Positions 36,294 to 48,881 of a DNA stretch of 64,000 nucleotides are shown here, one piece after another (positions within the stretch are counted from its first letter, which is position 1; every line of letters begins with the position of its first letter). A program made the position numbers and the translations under genes. This stretch comes from Lineus longissimus (taxonomy: Eukaryota; Nemertea; Pilidiophora; Heteronemertea; Lineidae), in NCBI RefSeq assembly GCF_910592395.1, contig NC_088309.1, forward strand, positions 4,280,501 through 4,344,500, written 5' to 3'. The notes below the pieces were generated by a model. The model worked only from the letters and a program-made list of their open reading frames with translations. It searched no databases and was not told the origin of the DNA.

Positions 36294-39200
36294 TTATATT
36301 CTGAAGCTCTCCTGTTTTCCATCAATGTGTCGCAGACGAAGGAAGACGTCAGTTCCGATGCCCTGCAAGCTTTCTAACGTCAATGATCCGCCAAGATACT
36401 GAGCATATGCACGTGACGCTGGAAGTCCAAAACCAAATCTGAAGAAAAACAAAATCATTTTTTCTCAACACACAGCATGGGATGTATGATGGCAGGAATT
36501 GACAGGACCAGAGGCCAAGCGATTTTCATACATTGACAAGACCATTTTCATTAGCAAGACCTTCCCTTGAGCTTCAGCAACACTTGTAAGTAAGATTGTA
36601 CCAGTAGGCTTCAGGAACATGCTGCTTACCCATGCATTTGACTAGTATGGCGATCTTCAACAATCTCTCCGAATAACCCCCGATTCACACGGCTATCCTC
36701 ATTCTGACCAGCTGTTGTGAAATGATACTCCCAAACTTTGTTGACTATATCGTGAGGGATGCCATTCCCACGATCAGAGATTCTGCATGAGAAAAAAGAA
36801 TTTTATATTTAGTTTTATCACACTGAAAATACAAACAGTAGATCCTGAATCCTGTGGCCACCGGCTAGTTGAATCTGGTTTGAACATATCAGATTTGATG
36901 AACTAGTTACATAACTCTGAGGCCAGCCCAAATGTTGAATACATGTATATAGTTTGTATACTTTGGCTACTGATATAAAGAATGGCGATGCCTCACCTTA
37001 TAACGAAATCCACGTTATTGTTAGCGATTGTCACCACGACATCTGGCAAACTATGAAGTTGGTCTACATGGGCCTCAACTGTGGATCTAAAAGTGAAAGA
37101 CAGCAAAGTTATGACAGGAACATGGCGCCTCATACACGTAGCCTAGTGGTTAACACTGTTGGCTACCTTGCAACAGGGCTCAAGTTCAATTCCGGGGAAA
37201 AACTAGATTTGAATCTTTGGATTCAAGGACCTAAACTCCTGGCTCTTCATAGTCCTTTGAATGGGACTTCAACGAAAATTCGATGAATTCTCTGTCATAC
37301 ATGTATGTACATGTATAAACAGTCAATGTTCTTGTGAAAGCCAGTTGGTGTCAGTCATGACCCTAGTATTTGGCCTTGAATGCCAGATTGTTACTGACAG
37401 TCATTGTGAGACCACCAGGGAATCTTGCGTTAAAAGCATCATGGCAATTTTATGTATGTAAAACCATTGTATTTAATCTTCCCTAAATTTGGGGTTCAAT
37501 AAATATATACCTGAGAGCATTCTTTAACAATTCGCCTAATATGTAGTCCAGCGGCGGAGGAATGTATGGAAACACACAGTTCAGATGGCCATTGATGCGG
37601 ACGTTTGGAGCTCGCCCATACTTTTCCTCACACACTTGTCTGCAAGACAGAAAAAATAAAAGATAAAGTTTGACATTGGGCTAATGTTTGGCTGAGGGAG
37701 TCATCTTACAGATTGCAGCATCAGATCTGAATGTCTCACCCAATTCAATGAATGAGTGAACCATCCACATCCCCTACCATCTTTGTACAATAATTGTCAG
37801 TGTCACTAGTGTAGTCTTAAGATGTCCACAACAGAATTATTAGAAAACGATGGTAGGAGATGAATTTCACAAATGTTATATAATCAAACAATATTTTTAA
37901 CACCTTCAGCACCGAACCTACGTGCCCAAATCCCCCTCCCCTTTGACTTGAGCTGGCTATCGGAGTCTCATGGACTTCATGAAAGAACTACGCCATCGCC
38001 ATCTTCAGGGCACGGTAGGAACTGAAAAGACAGTTTGGTCTTTTCAGTTCCTATTTTGCCCTGAAGATGGCGATGACGTATTACCTTCATGAAGTCCATG
38101 ACACTCCGATAACCAGCTCAAAGAGGCTGGATTTGGGCCACGTAGATCTGCGTGGTTGGGCGCTGAAGGTCTTAATGCTATTTCAACATACCTTATATAC
38201 TCAGCTTTCTTCTCTATTAGGGCCTTGGGTGAGAAGTTCACATTGATGATTCCTACGAAATTGGCCTAAAATGAGTAAAAACATGAACAATTCAAATCAG
38301 AATGAAATGACAAATGTCATAGCAATGTTTTGTCCCCAAAATGTTTATGAAGGTGTTCTGTAAGCAGGCCTTAGACCAATTTAATGAGTTCAGTAATTGA
38401 CAAAAGAGGGAAACACTACAAATATATGTTTACAAATGCACGTATGACTTTGACCAAGTAAAAAAACTTGGCCAGGGCCTTCTTCTTATACAAGTGTGAC
38501 ACCTTCACACATCAGGAGCACTTGCATTGATATCACTACAATAGAGCATCATATATTGAATAATTTATCTAATTGTTTCTCCACAAAGGCCATGTACAAC
38601 AGTGAGTCATGAAACTTGGACTTCAGAGCTCTGTTGACAAAAGAAATAAATCAATGTTAATGTTCTAATTGGCCTAGATTCTGGTTCAAATTCATACAAA
38701 TTCATTAGTCCTTCAGCATAAGCCAAGTCAGTTCCAGTCCAACAGCACAGCATTGCGTTTCATGGCAGCTGTTCAGTGCAAATGACTTGTATATATGAAT
38801 AAGATACAATTGGTCACTAACAATGCATGCACTCTATCATGTATGAAATAGCCACCATCATTTACTTTGTTTACAAAAAGCATGAATAGGCCCATACAGG
38901 ATGTAAGAAAGCCTAAATTGCATGCAATATCTGTTCAATATTAATGTTGCAGGACATGTAGGAACTGGCCGCTCTCATGATGCCAATAGGGGCCATAAGG
39001 GCCACAGTGTTTCCGAAAGGCAGGGGGAGAGGGGATTTCCATTACATGCATCATACCCCAAGATGAAGAGGGCCAATCTGCATGAAACTGGGAGTTGCTA
39101 CAGGTAGGTATGCCACATCTAAATGTAAACAAAGAAGACAGCAGGTTGCCAAGCTGATGTCAAAAGATCAAAGGATACTTGACATAAATATTGCCTACCT

Positions 39201-41519
39201 TTTCTTCATGGAGTGCCAGGTGATGTTCAGCCAACATGCGAATACCAAGACGAGATGTCAGCGTACGGTTCAGGAAGTTTTTCACCATGCTATCATCCTG
39301 GAAAAGGTGAAGAAGAGGATCAGTTCCGAAGAAAGCAAATGGATTCAAGCATGGGGATCATGGAGTTAAATCTGTAGAAGAACTGCTGTAAAACAAACAG
39401 CTTTTTCGTTCATTTTCAAAGGTTCACATTACCCACCCACAGTGTGGTGTGAGCAAAGCTGTATAAAGACACTTCATGAAGTTTCGTTAAACAAACTACT
39501 TGGGTACATCTTGGAGGAATTATAATTGACAAGTCAAGAAAAAAGAAAGAATGCAATGGCTAAATGCTAAAAAATGTGCTGTTAATAGCCTTTTTTCTTT
39601 TTCTTTTCTGTCTTGTCAGGTATGATCATCGAGTAATCAGCCCATCAATTAAGGCTAAATGCACCTCAGGTTCAGGTTCAAACAGTGTTTACTGAATCCA
39701 TACTGACATCATCACAACAACAGGTAGCAGACAGAAAAACTCCTAGGAAGGAAGTTCCAGGAAAGATACTTCTGTTCAGCACTTTGCCAACCAACCTCTC
39801 CACTGTTGCCAACTTACCTTGATATGCTTCAGAGACTCCTTGAATCCTTCAGCAAGAAGTGTGACAACATCTTTGTGCGTCTCAAGCAAATCACGAAGCA
39901 GCTGACTGTACTCTTTCTCTTGATCTGCATCATACACCTGGAAACAACAAATCTAATATCATCACCACTTTCAATACTTAAGGTGGTATGGACAAGGTTG
40001 TACTCCAAAATCAGCCTAAATCTTTTTACTTTATTACTCATCAGAAATACTTAGAAATTGGCAAATATATTTCTAAACTTACTTACTGGTGGGAATTCAT
40101 AAAGTCGGTTAAATGCCTTGATGTACATTTCATGCTGAAAAGAAATTGAAAACCATAATCAATGACATGTTCAAAAACAAGGTAGACTGACCTTAGTAGA
40201 ATGGTTTACATGTAGATTGTAAATATGGTAAAAATAAATAAAGCAACTTTCCTTGACATAGTTGAACTATGTTGACTATGTACATTACATGTAAGCTGTT
40301 TGCCTGTTGACATTTTTTTACTTACGACTGATAGCACGGTTGGATTGCAACCAACAATAAATGGTAATCCTCGAAATCCAGCAACTCTGTGTGCAATTCT
40401 GACTGGCAGCTCCTTGTGTAAGTACTGGGCACTTCTCTGAAATAGACAACACCTTGATTGAATGTTGTCACATTTTGCATTTACACTGCATACTTGAGGT
40501 ACAATACTGTTGTATGTAGTATCATCAATATCTTCAGCCTAGTACACTGCATGCTGATATCATCCACATTGTGTTTTTTGAGAAACTAAGAGACTAGTCC
40601 TTTACATTTTTATGTATGCCTATGGTCTAAACAACAATTTTAGTTTACTCATGGACAATACAATGTAGGCAATGTTTGTAATCTCTGGTGTAAAAGGGTC
40701 TATTGAATTGAATTTGTGACTTAATCAATAAACAGACCACTCACCAAGATGTGTGTCCCATCTGGTCTTTTTCCAGAGTACAACATTGTTGTAGGAGTTA
40801 GGCGTACTGATGACTGAAAGAATCAAAAAAATACTTCATATGCAGAACGCTTGCAAGGCAGGCATAAAAAAGCACTGTGAAACAAACCAATGAATGACAC
40901 TTCAGCATTCAACAGCGTGTTTTTAGAGAGGGATTCCAAATTCTGACTCTCTGAACGGTCTCTCAGATGCGGCAAAGCCTGATCACTGGATGTTCCTATT
41001 CATGCACTACTACCGTACGGTACTACCGGAAACCTTGGTCGGTAGCCTATACATGCTTCCCGAAATTGGTGGCTTACATTAGAACTAACTTTTTCCCCCT
41101 TGTCCGTCATTAAAGGCATTCAAGTGTGTAGGTCAACCATGACTATCTCCTTTGTCCCTCCACCATAAGGACTAGTTTCCCTTTATGACATCACTATTTC
41201 GGACACTCAGCGCCCCATTTCTGGAAAGGTGTATAGGCCTAGGGGCCTATGACATGACATTATTGGCCTAGGCCTTTACAAAATTTTCAAAACATATTCA
41301 CCGTTACCGTACCTTAGCAGCAACCAAGTCGATGGCACCTTGATTGAAAAAAGATGTGACTGTTCTTGGACTGTCTTGGGTTCTGTACCAAACATCGTCC
41401 GTGTATGACCGTCTGCCCAGAAAGGCCATAAGCTTGCCGTAGCCATGCTGAGTTTGACATTTTTGCACCAACAACAATGAAATTGAAAATCTCATTCTCA
41501 ATGACCCAGTCTTCAGCAT
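36294..41519 (-). CDS. BCKDK: Branched-chain alpha-keto acid dehydrogenase kinase (BCKDK) orthologue, 11 exons, about 414 aa
   Basis: Mitochondrial matrix kinase that phosphorylates and switches off the branched-chain keto-acid dehydrogenase E1-alpha. Exons on the minus strand: 41519-41313, 40813-40745, 40436-40326, 40134-40087, 39937-39818, 39297-39199, 38265-38192, 37639-37511, 37086-36997, 36782-36630 and 36438-36294. All are in phase, giving 414 aa against 412 in human. Key blocks: [26 protein letters not shown], the regulatory-helix [19 protein letters not shown], the N-box [15 protein letters not shown]1 ISDRGNGIP (D319), and the G2 [14 protein letters not shown] (366-379). The C-terminus is [14 protein letters not shown]. 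The start [20 protein letters not shown] is basic and amphipathic, as expected for a mitochondrial targeting sequence. It is head-to-head with NCLX-A. Confidence 0.96.
37128..37285 (+). mobile_element. tRNA-derived SINE, copy 2 (in BCKDK intron)
   Basis: CGTAGCCTAGTGGTTAACAC followed by GGCTCAAGTTCAATTCCGGG matches the tRNA-like head of the SINE at 19109-19450. The body similarity (CTCCTGGCTCTTCA) continues to about 37250. Confidence 0.65.
37908..38170. mobile_element. Long near-perfect inverted repeat (foldback element) in a BCKDK intron
   Basis: Two arms of about 120 bp meet at about 38035 around AGGAACTGAAAAGAC-AGTTTG-GTCTTTTCAGTTCCT. Matching blocks further out are ATGGACTTCATGAA, GCCATCGCCATCTTCAGGGC and the CTTCAGC ends. 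There is no coding capacity. It lies between BCKDK exons 7 and 8. Confidence 0.75.
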
Positions 41520-42128
41520 TTTGACGTTTATTTTCTTATCCTTGAAAATTCGGAAGTATCTGGTCAAGATTTTCTCAAGTTATCAGTTTTATGCTGCACT
41601 TGTCCACCATCAAATATATATTTTTTCGTTCTACGAGGCAGAAATTCGATATTTATTGCCATATCCCTCAGCATTCCATGAAAAAGTTATGTACATGTAC
41701 GAAATGTACTTGTACACGATGAAAGCGCGTGCAGTTTTTAAGCCAATCAAAACGCGTATTCTCTGCAAAGCCAGTTCTAAAATCGTCTAAAATAATCAAT
41801 AAAGGTAAATATTCAAGACGCTCACAACTGAATTTGACAGATTGTTTATTTTTCCCTGTTCTATAGTCATTCGAAATAAAAAATGTTTATTTATTTCAAT
41901 ATTGTCTAATAAAACTATCTCATTTCTGTCCGGCCTTGTAAAATATTGTCACGTGATAACCTCGGGATGTATTGGTCACATGACAAAAAAATGGTAGACG
42001 AATCAATCAGCTGTTGGTCATGTTGGTGTATACTGTTCAGTGTTCTGACAATTTTTCGGATTGTTAGCGCCTATGCCAGTGGTTTACCGTGTTTACAGCC
42101 TCCTTTTTAAAGTGAAGCAAATAGTGAC
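41520..42128. promoter_or_regulatory. Shared bidirectional promoter region of BCKDK and NCLX-A
   Basis: 609 bases separate the two divergent ATGs. Two E-boxes of TFEB/MITF/USF (CLEAR-like) type lie close together: GTCACGTGAT at 41948-41957 and GTCACATGAC at 41975-41984. Both genes are predicted to encode mitochondrial proteins. Binding and co-regulation are inferred. Confidence 0.5.
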
Positions 42129-45100
42129 ATGAAGAACCGGGCCAGATATAGATTTTTAAGTGTCCTTTTTCTTTCTGTGAGCTTTTTGGCAACTTTCTCT
42201 GCATTTCATTTTTTTTCAATAAACAACCACAAACGGCACAACCAGGAAATAAGTGGAATTTTCCTTACAGCTTCAGCTGTCAAGGAAAAAGACGGTTCAC
42301 CCAAAAACAGTAAACTTCAATTGAATGCCAATGGACATGGTGTTCTCTACTCCTCCTGGTTTGGCGCCGGCTCAAGAATACGCAGACATCCGCTCAGCAT
42401 CGATAAAGAAGATGAGGCCATTGAGATTGAACATGTTGAGGGCCACCGTGAAGCCAGCATCGCTGATGAAGGCGAGGTTGATTTACCAGTACAAGCTGCA
42501 ACACCTTCTAAGGTCATTGAGGTCAGTATTCAGGGAATGTGTTGATATTACAGTCCTAATTAATAATCACAGTTCAGGACAACAAAATGTTGTCTGTTGT
42601 AGTGTTAATAAAATATGTGCCATTTTTTTGGGAATGTCTGGAAATACCTTGTATTTGAACCTTAACCTGAACTGAAATAGTAGGCTAAATATCATTATAA
42701 ACTGTAATAGTATTCACACATGCACAATTGTTGCCAGTTTGGGTAAAATTACAAACTTTAGGGGCACAAAGATATTCAACTTAATGGTATTTCATTGGAA
42801 AATGCACCTAACCAGATAAAATGAGAGAAAACCTGAATTCTCCAACATATGCGGCCAAAAAATAAAGGGGTTTGGACTACTGTTCTATTTCAGGTCAATC
42901 TCACTGACTGGGGAAACTGTCACTGTTTTTTGTATTGTTTCAGTGTCGAGATTTCCACAACATTGCTAATCTAACAGATGTTTGTTCCTTCGTGCTGAAT
43001 AACTCAGACTGTGATATTGATCAAGGATTTATCAACTACAATGCTGTAATATACTGCAAATTCAGTATAGTTCCTCTTGCTGTAGTTATTTTGGTAAGTA
43101 TTGATCGCTCTATGTTTATTTACAAGACATACAAGAACCAGATTAAAAGTGATGGATGTCTTAGATCGTATTGAGTACTTAGATGGACTTGGCCAACACA
43201 TTTGAGAATACATTATTGTTGACTTGTTCTCTTTGCAGTTTTTCTGGTGGCTGTTTTTGTTTGCTGGTTTGGCAACAACTGCAGATAGTTAGTAAGTTTA
43301 CACATCATCTTTGTCTTTGGTCTCATATGGTGTTTTGAGATGGAGAAACACTTCTTCACAAAGCCAAATCTTCTACCTTGTATGGACTACACTTATTTCT
43401 GCATGTTTTAATATACTATGCCTCAATCACCCCTCGAATTGATATCTTGATTTATTCTTTCGTTTGGCCAGTGTACTGTAAAACTAACAAAAAGTAGCTC
43501 ATGATCGAAGCGATGTTCACTTTATGCCTGTTTGTTTCAGTTTTTGTCCAAGTCTTGCTGTGATATCAAAAACTCTCCGGCTTAGCCAGAACATTGCAAT
43601 ATCCTTTTACATTGCCAATAGCAAAAGGTAATTTTTTATCTCGGTTATTGCTTTAAACAAGTATGATTTTGTTTCAAGCTAAACATTTAAATAAAGTTGC
43701 TAAATCAAATTGCCAGTGACCTTTGGCAGTACAGTGTTAAAGTTTTGGGTCTTTCAAACAGTTACATGTCCTTAACCATTTTCATGGAGTCACTCTCCTG
43801 GCCTTTGGAAATGGAGCCCCAGATATATTCTCTGCGATTTCTGCAATAGGTAATGCAAAGGATGGTGAAGCAGGTCTGGCCATAGGTGCACTTATTGGTA
43901 AGTACATAGCGCTAATGCTTATGAAAGAAACATGTCTACAACTGTTCAGAACTTTTTGGTCAATGAATCTTTCTCTTCTCTCAAAGGACAGCTAAGCAAA
44001 AAGTAAGAGAAAGAAACTTATAAGTTCTATAACAATAATGATAGCACTGTACTAGTAGCAGTTCTACATTTGTAGGGACAGCTCTTAAAGAAAAAACCCA
44101 GGACCGTACAGATTCATTACTGTCTGATTTTAAGTCTCTCATTTAAATGATAACGATATCGGACTTTGTGGATCGAAGATGTCCATGTAGTTGGACTTTT
44201 TACAATGAAACTGATGTTTTTTCAGGTGCTGCCATTTTTTTGACGACTATTGTAGCAGGAGCTGTCACCCTGACATCGCCTTTTGTTGCCATGGAAAGAC
44301 CATTGCTGCGAGATATCATATTCTTCCTTGGTGCAGTGTTTTGGACATTTACAGTTCTTTACAAGGGATATATAACCACCCCAGAATCTGCCGGTGAGCT
44401 ATCATTTAGAACTGATCCCGGAATTTCCCCAAGGACGAGGGGCAAACATTCTGAAAGAATAGAATTTTTAGGCCAAATTCAAACTGTCATGAATGTAATT
44501 ACAATTCTAAAACACCTTGGTAACAGTACAGCACTGTTTACAGTGTAACGCATTTTACCTTATTTTGGTTGGAATTTACAAATCTATTAGATGTATCGAT
44601 AATAAAATTGGTGTGGATCGAAGAAGATGAAAAATGGTTCAGTATCCATGCCTGTATAGAGTAACATCTGCATAATCCTCCAGACTGTTGTAGCTTGAAA
44701 GGCACTTGGTTGATCATCTCTTATCTCGCTTTTTGTAGGATTCATAGCCCTCTATGTGGTGTATGTCTTAACTGTGATAATTTCAAGAGCAATTCGTCAG
44801 TCCCTCAAAATAAGAGCAGAGAGGCAAAAGGAGGACCAGGCTAAACTGACTGAAGATGATTCGTTGGATAGGGATGATCAGAATAGTGTACCTTATCTTT
44901 GTAAGTCAGAATGAAACGAAGCCTTTGTATACTAATCTATTTTCATAGATAATTGACCAGATGTGCGCAATATCTCTGACCATTTCACTTGGAGACTAAT
45001 TACATAACCCACATCTAACATAAACTCAAGAAAAACATCAGCTAAAAATGCAGGAGCAAATTATAAAAGTAGAAATACACAATGCCGCAGTGCAGTTATT

Positions 45101-48100
45101 GTGCATTCAAATTCACTGTATATTGATATCTTTCATCTGTCTACACAATGGCTTTGTTGAAATTTGTTATCAACAAGTTATTATTCAATTGAAAGAGCTT
45201 CTAAGCGATAATTGTGGTGTCTAGCAGCAGGAGAAGTCTACCATATGATGTTTATTTCTCTATTGTTTATTTTAGCCGTCCAAGATACTGATGAAGGCAA
45301 CGAGATCTCAGGACATTCCAGTGGTAATGTGCAATCCATTCCAACCATTGCCATAAGGACACCTGATCTTGAGTTAGACGAAAATCACCGCCTGTCTGTT
45401 AGTCCAGTACCTAGAGCACCGTCGCCAACTCCTATTGCAAAGAAGGGATCCACAATAACAGGTACGAGGAGCAAAGGTTCTCTGCAGTCCAATTCACCAG
45501 GATTCCAATTGCATTAGCATATCAGCTTTACAGCAGGTGGCGCTTCCACGAGGGTATGAGCGTTAGTTTTCAATACTGCTGTAAGCAATCGAACCATAAT
45601 GTGATGTGGTGGTATTTCTATTACTCCCCCTCACCTTTACGCCTCTCGTTTTCTCCAGGTTTGGCCCGGATCGCAGAAGCTGTTGGTGTCTCCTCCGTGT
45701 TTGGATCAGAAGTCTTGTCAAATGCCACTCTACTTCCTCAGGATCAGCCATCCGTTATGGAGGGATCCCAAACAGAGCTGGATTCTAACTTTCTGTCTTC
45801 TGCAAATGTTGGTCTAATATCCAGTGAACAGAACACAGGACCAAAAGCTATTTTCCTTGGATTTCTTAAAGCTCTCTGCCCAATTGATATAAAGAATTGG
45901 TCTGATTTGAGCTACTTTTGGAGATTCTTTGAATTTTTTAAGGTACATGTTATTTGATTTGAGAATATTCATTTGTTCACAGAACATAGTAAGTGTATGT
46001 TACTTATTGTTGTGATTACATGATGTATTATAAAAATTACGAAAAAGGTTATTGCAATTTATCTATCATTACCCATTTTGGATGGTCTGATTCACCGGTG
46101 GAGACCATCAAAAGCCAAGCTATTCAACTGTTGACCTTGGTTGATTATAGTTGTTGACCTTGGTTAATTATAGTTGTTGACCTTGGTTGATTATAGTTCA
46201 CCCGTGTCTTCTCTTTCAGTGTCCCCTTGTCCTTTGTCTTAACCTAACCATGCCTGTGGTAGACTTTGACGAAGATATGCACAATTGGAACAAAGTTCTC
46301 AACTCACTCAATTGTATCGTAGCACCATTATTCTGTGTGTTTGCTGCAAACGGTATGTTCTTGAACATGACCAGCTTCAAGTTAGCATATTACCAAGAAT
46401 AACTATTAATTCTCAGTGTACCATATGGCTATTCTTTATTCAGTTGGTTCTGGTTGTGACATTTTGCATGAGATTTTAACTTTGGCTATTCTTTGTTGAC
46501 TGAATCCAGAAGCCCTGTTTGACCTCTGTACCCCTTGGATCTTGGTTAAAAGTCCAAATCTGAAGACAGGATTATATCGAAAATTGGACTTCCACTTTCC
46601 TATGATAAATGGACAGCTACGAAAACGGAAGTGTAGGGGATTCTTGACCAACACTTTAGATAAAACTGTAATATGCAAATAATATATATTTCATTCTAGT
46701 ACAGACGTATACGTGCTCTCTGTTTTCAGCGGCAATGACAAATATTGGGGGTGTTCTACCTGTGTGGGGCTTGGTTTTGATGATTGGCTTTTCCTTCTCT
46801 CTCCTTGTGTTTGCAACATCTAGTCATACAGAACAGCCGAAGTATCACTGGGTAAGAACAGTTTCATTCAACATGAAATTTGAGTACTTAGTGAATTCAG
46901 TCTTCCCCTCATGGTAAAAATCCTGTCAAGTCTACGATGGCCAAAAATCATCTGTGAGTTCTATCATGTCTTTGAGCAATAGGCAATTGTGTTGCTGTTA
47001 TCAGCATTGATGTCATCAGTTACATCCTACTCTTAGTCCCGCAGGGCAGCCCTCATAAATCCTTTTACTTCTTTGCAGGTCTTTGCGTATGTGGCATTTA
47101 TTGTCTCCATCTTCTGGATCTATACAATAGCCAATGAGATTGTCAACCTTCTGCAGGTGAGCACAGTTATTTGTCCTTCCACTATAACAGAGGTTGTTGC
47201 TTATGATGACAGATTTGGAAGTGATGATTGATATCTGAGTAAAAAACTGATGGAAAGCTCTGCCACTTGTAGATTTGCCAACACCATTCACCTGCAACCT
47301 TTGACATTTTGTCTTTTTCAGTCATTTGGAGTTGTATTCAACATCAGTGATGCAGTTCTGGGTTTGACATTATTGGCCTGGGGAAACAGCATTGGAGGTA
47401 TGTTAGAATGGGTCGTTTTCATTCATTATGATGAAATTTAATTGATAATTATCAAAGATACCTTGTAGGTATTCACTCAATACTAAAAATTTAGCTATCC
47501 TTGTAGCTTAAACTGTAAACTACCATGCCATCCAATTTCGCGTAATCTCGTCACTTTCTTTTTAGATCTGATATCTGATACTGTGTCGGCAAGACAGGGA
47601 TTTCCCAGAATGGCAATATCTGCATGTTTTGGAGGGCCACTTTTCAGTATCCTTTTCAAATTGATTACCAATCCACTAGATGATTGTTTAGTGATCGATT
47701 GGTGTCAGGATGGAGTTATTTAAGGGGCATTACGTTCAAGACTGTGGGTTGGAGATCAGGGGGATATGTGTTTAGTAAAACTGCAGGCAAGATAGTCAGA
47801 TTTTTACTTCTATCTTCATTATTATTTAATGATCTATGCATCATTTTGAAACAAGATTGCCAGTCACTCACAGATTTAAACGCATTTTCCTTCTCTAGTC
47901 GTCTTGCTTAACCAATTCACAGACATTCTATTAGGGATAGGACTGCCATTTACAATAGCTACTATTAAAAGTGGAGGCAGATATGATGTAAGTTAATCTA
48001 TTTGACTGTCATCAGTGTTGGGTTCTGCAGTCAAGTAGAATGTGCCATTTTTACATTTGCGCTCAGCCTCGAGTGGTCAAGTTGCCATCCCTATGCAAGG

Positions 48101-48409
48101 GTTGGATTGTATACAGAGCCCTTCTATAAAATAAGAACAAAATGATACAATATACATATGAAACTCTGCTGTGCCCTGACCACACTCTACACTATTCTTA
48201 ATATTTTCTTCTTCCAGATTAAGTTCAGTTTTATTCAGATGATCCTGTGTGGCTTCCTGGCCCTGAGCCTCCTCTCCACTCTCATCATCATGCCTCTGAG
48301 GAAGTTTCATTTCACCCGTGGCTACGGGATCTATTTAATAATACTGTATGGAATTTTCCTTGTGGTGGCACTCCTGACAGAGACAAAAGTCATTAATGTT
48401 CCTCGATGA
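42129..48409 (+). CDS. SLC8B1: Mitochondrial Na+/Ca2+ exchanger NCLX (SLC8B1), paralogue A, 16 exons, about 770 aa
   Basis: CaCA-family exchanger of the inner mitochondrial membrane. Exons: 42129-42521, 42944-43093, 43239-43291, 43541-43598, 43786-43897, 44226-44393, 44739-44900, 45276-45461, 45659-45942, 46220-46352, 46730-46851, 47079-47156, 47322-47397, 47566-47646, 47923-47987 and 48218-48409; phase is continuous. The N-terminus has a hydrophobic anchor (FLSVLFLSVSFLATFSAF) and the exon-2 cysteine domain CRDF...VCSF. Alpha-1 is GVTLLAFGNGAPD (219-231) and alpha-2 GLTLLAWGNSIGD (647-659), both as in human NCLX. A hydrophilic, Ser/Pro-rich loop of about 190 residues lies between. It is longer than the human protein (584 aa), mainly in the N-terminus and loop. 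Introns 43599-43785 and 47647-47922 look U12-type. A poly(A) signal lies at 49221-49226. Confidence 0.93.
43599..43785 (+). other. U12-type intron 4 of NCLX-A, with an unusual AT..AT border
   Basis: The donor is ATATCCTTTT, the branch site TCCTTAAC (43769-43776), and there are about 10 bases from the branch A to the 3' end. Homology (NIA|GVTLLAFGNG) requires the next exon to begin GGAGTC at 43786, so the intron ends CAT. The common-type donor 30 bases downstream would break phase. Confidence 0.7.
46130..46198 (+). repeat. 23-bp tandem repeat, three copies
   Basis: Three units of GTTGACCTTGGTTGATTATAG(TT), the middle with one change. It lies in an NCLX-A intron. Each unit includes TGACCTTGG, the complement of an FTZ-F1/ERR-type monomer nuclear-receptor site. 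Confidence 0.85.
47647..47922 (+). other. U12-type intron 14 of NCLX-A (GT-AG)
   Basis: The donor is GTATCCTTTT, the branch-like site TTGCTTAAC (47904-47912), and the acceptor CAATTCACAG lies 11 bases after the branch A. It splits the Asn codon of GGPLFN|ILLGIG in alpha-2. Confidence 0.75.
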
Positions 48410-48721
48410 GGGTCATGGTGGGGGTGTGGCTAAGTCAAGCAAAGATCCTATGAGAAGGATTTGTCTATATTCAGTTGATTATTTCTTGTTGTACAGTATA
48501 TTTCTTGGTTATGAGGATAAAAGGTGTACATGTACATGACGTAGTGTTTCACCTTTTTTAGTTGATATGGATGGAACTATTTTTGTGTTGTATAAAGTGT
48601 GATGCAAAACTGTGGTTATGGACTACTTTAGTAATTTGATTCAAATTGTATAATGGCCCATTAGACTTACATGTATGTAACATTGAGTGATCTATTGAAG
48701 GAACATTTCATACATATACAC

Positions 48722-48881
48722 CAAAACCAGGCGCATGTCGCACAGAAGATGAGCCTAAATGACACCAGAAGATATTGGGAGAAATTGATGTGCTCATATT
48801 TCACAAAAGGCAGACAATAGAGAAATGAACAAACTGTCCGTCTCAACCTGCCAAGCTCAGAGCGACATGCGCCTGGTTTTG
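48722..48881. repeat. 20-bp perfect inverted repeat in the NCLX-A 3'UTR
   Basis: The 20 bases at 48722-48741 (CAAAACCAGGCGCATGTC..) are the exact reverse complement of 48862-48881, with a 120-base loop. It could be a small MITE or an RNA hairpin. Confidence 0.8.

Noticed and set aside
43599-43628. U2-type donor (GTAATT after AGCAAAAG) for NCLX-A exon 4
   Set aside because: It would add IS-FYIANSK-like residues to alpha-1 and leave phase 2, which no acceptor before GVTLLAFGNG satisfies.
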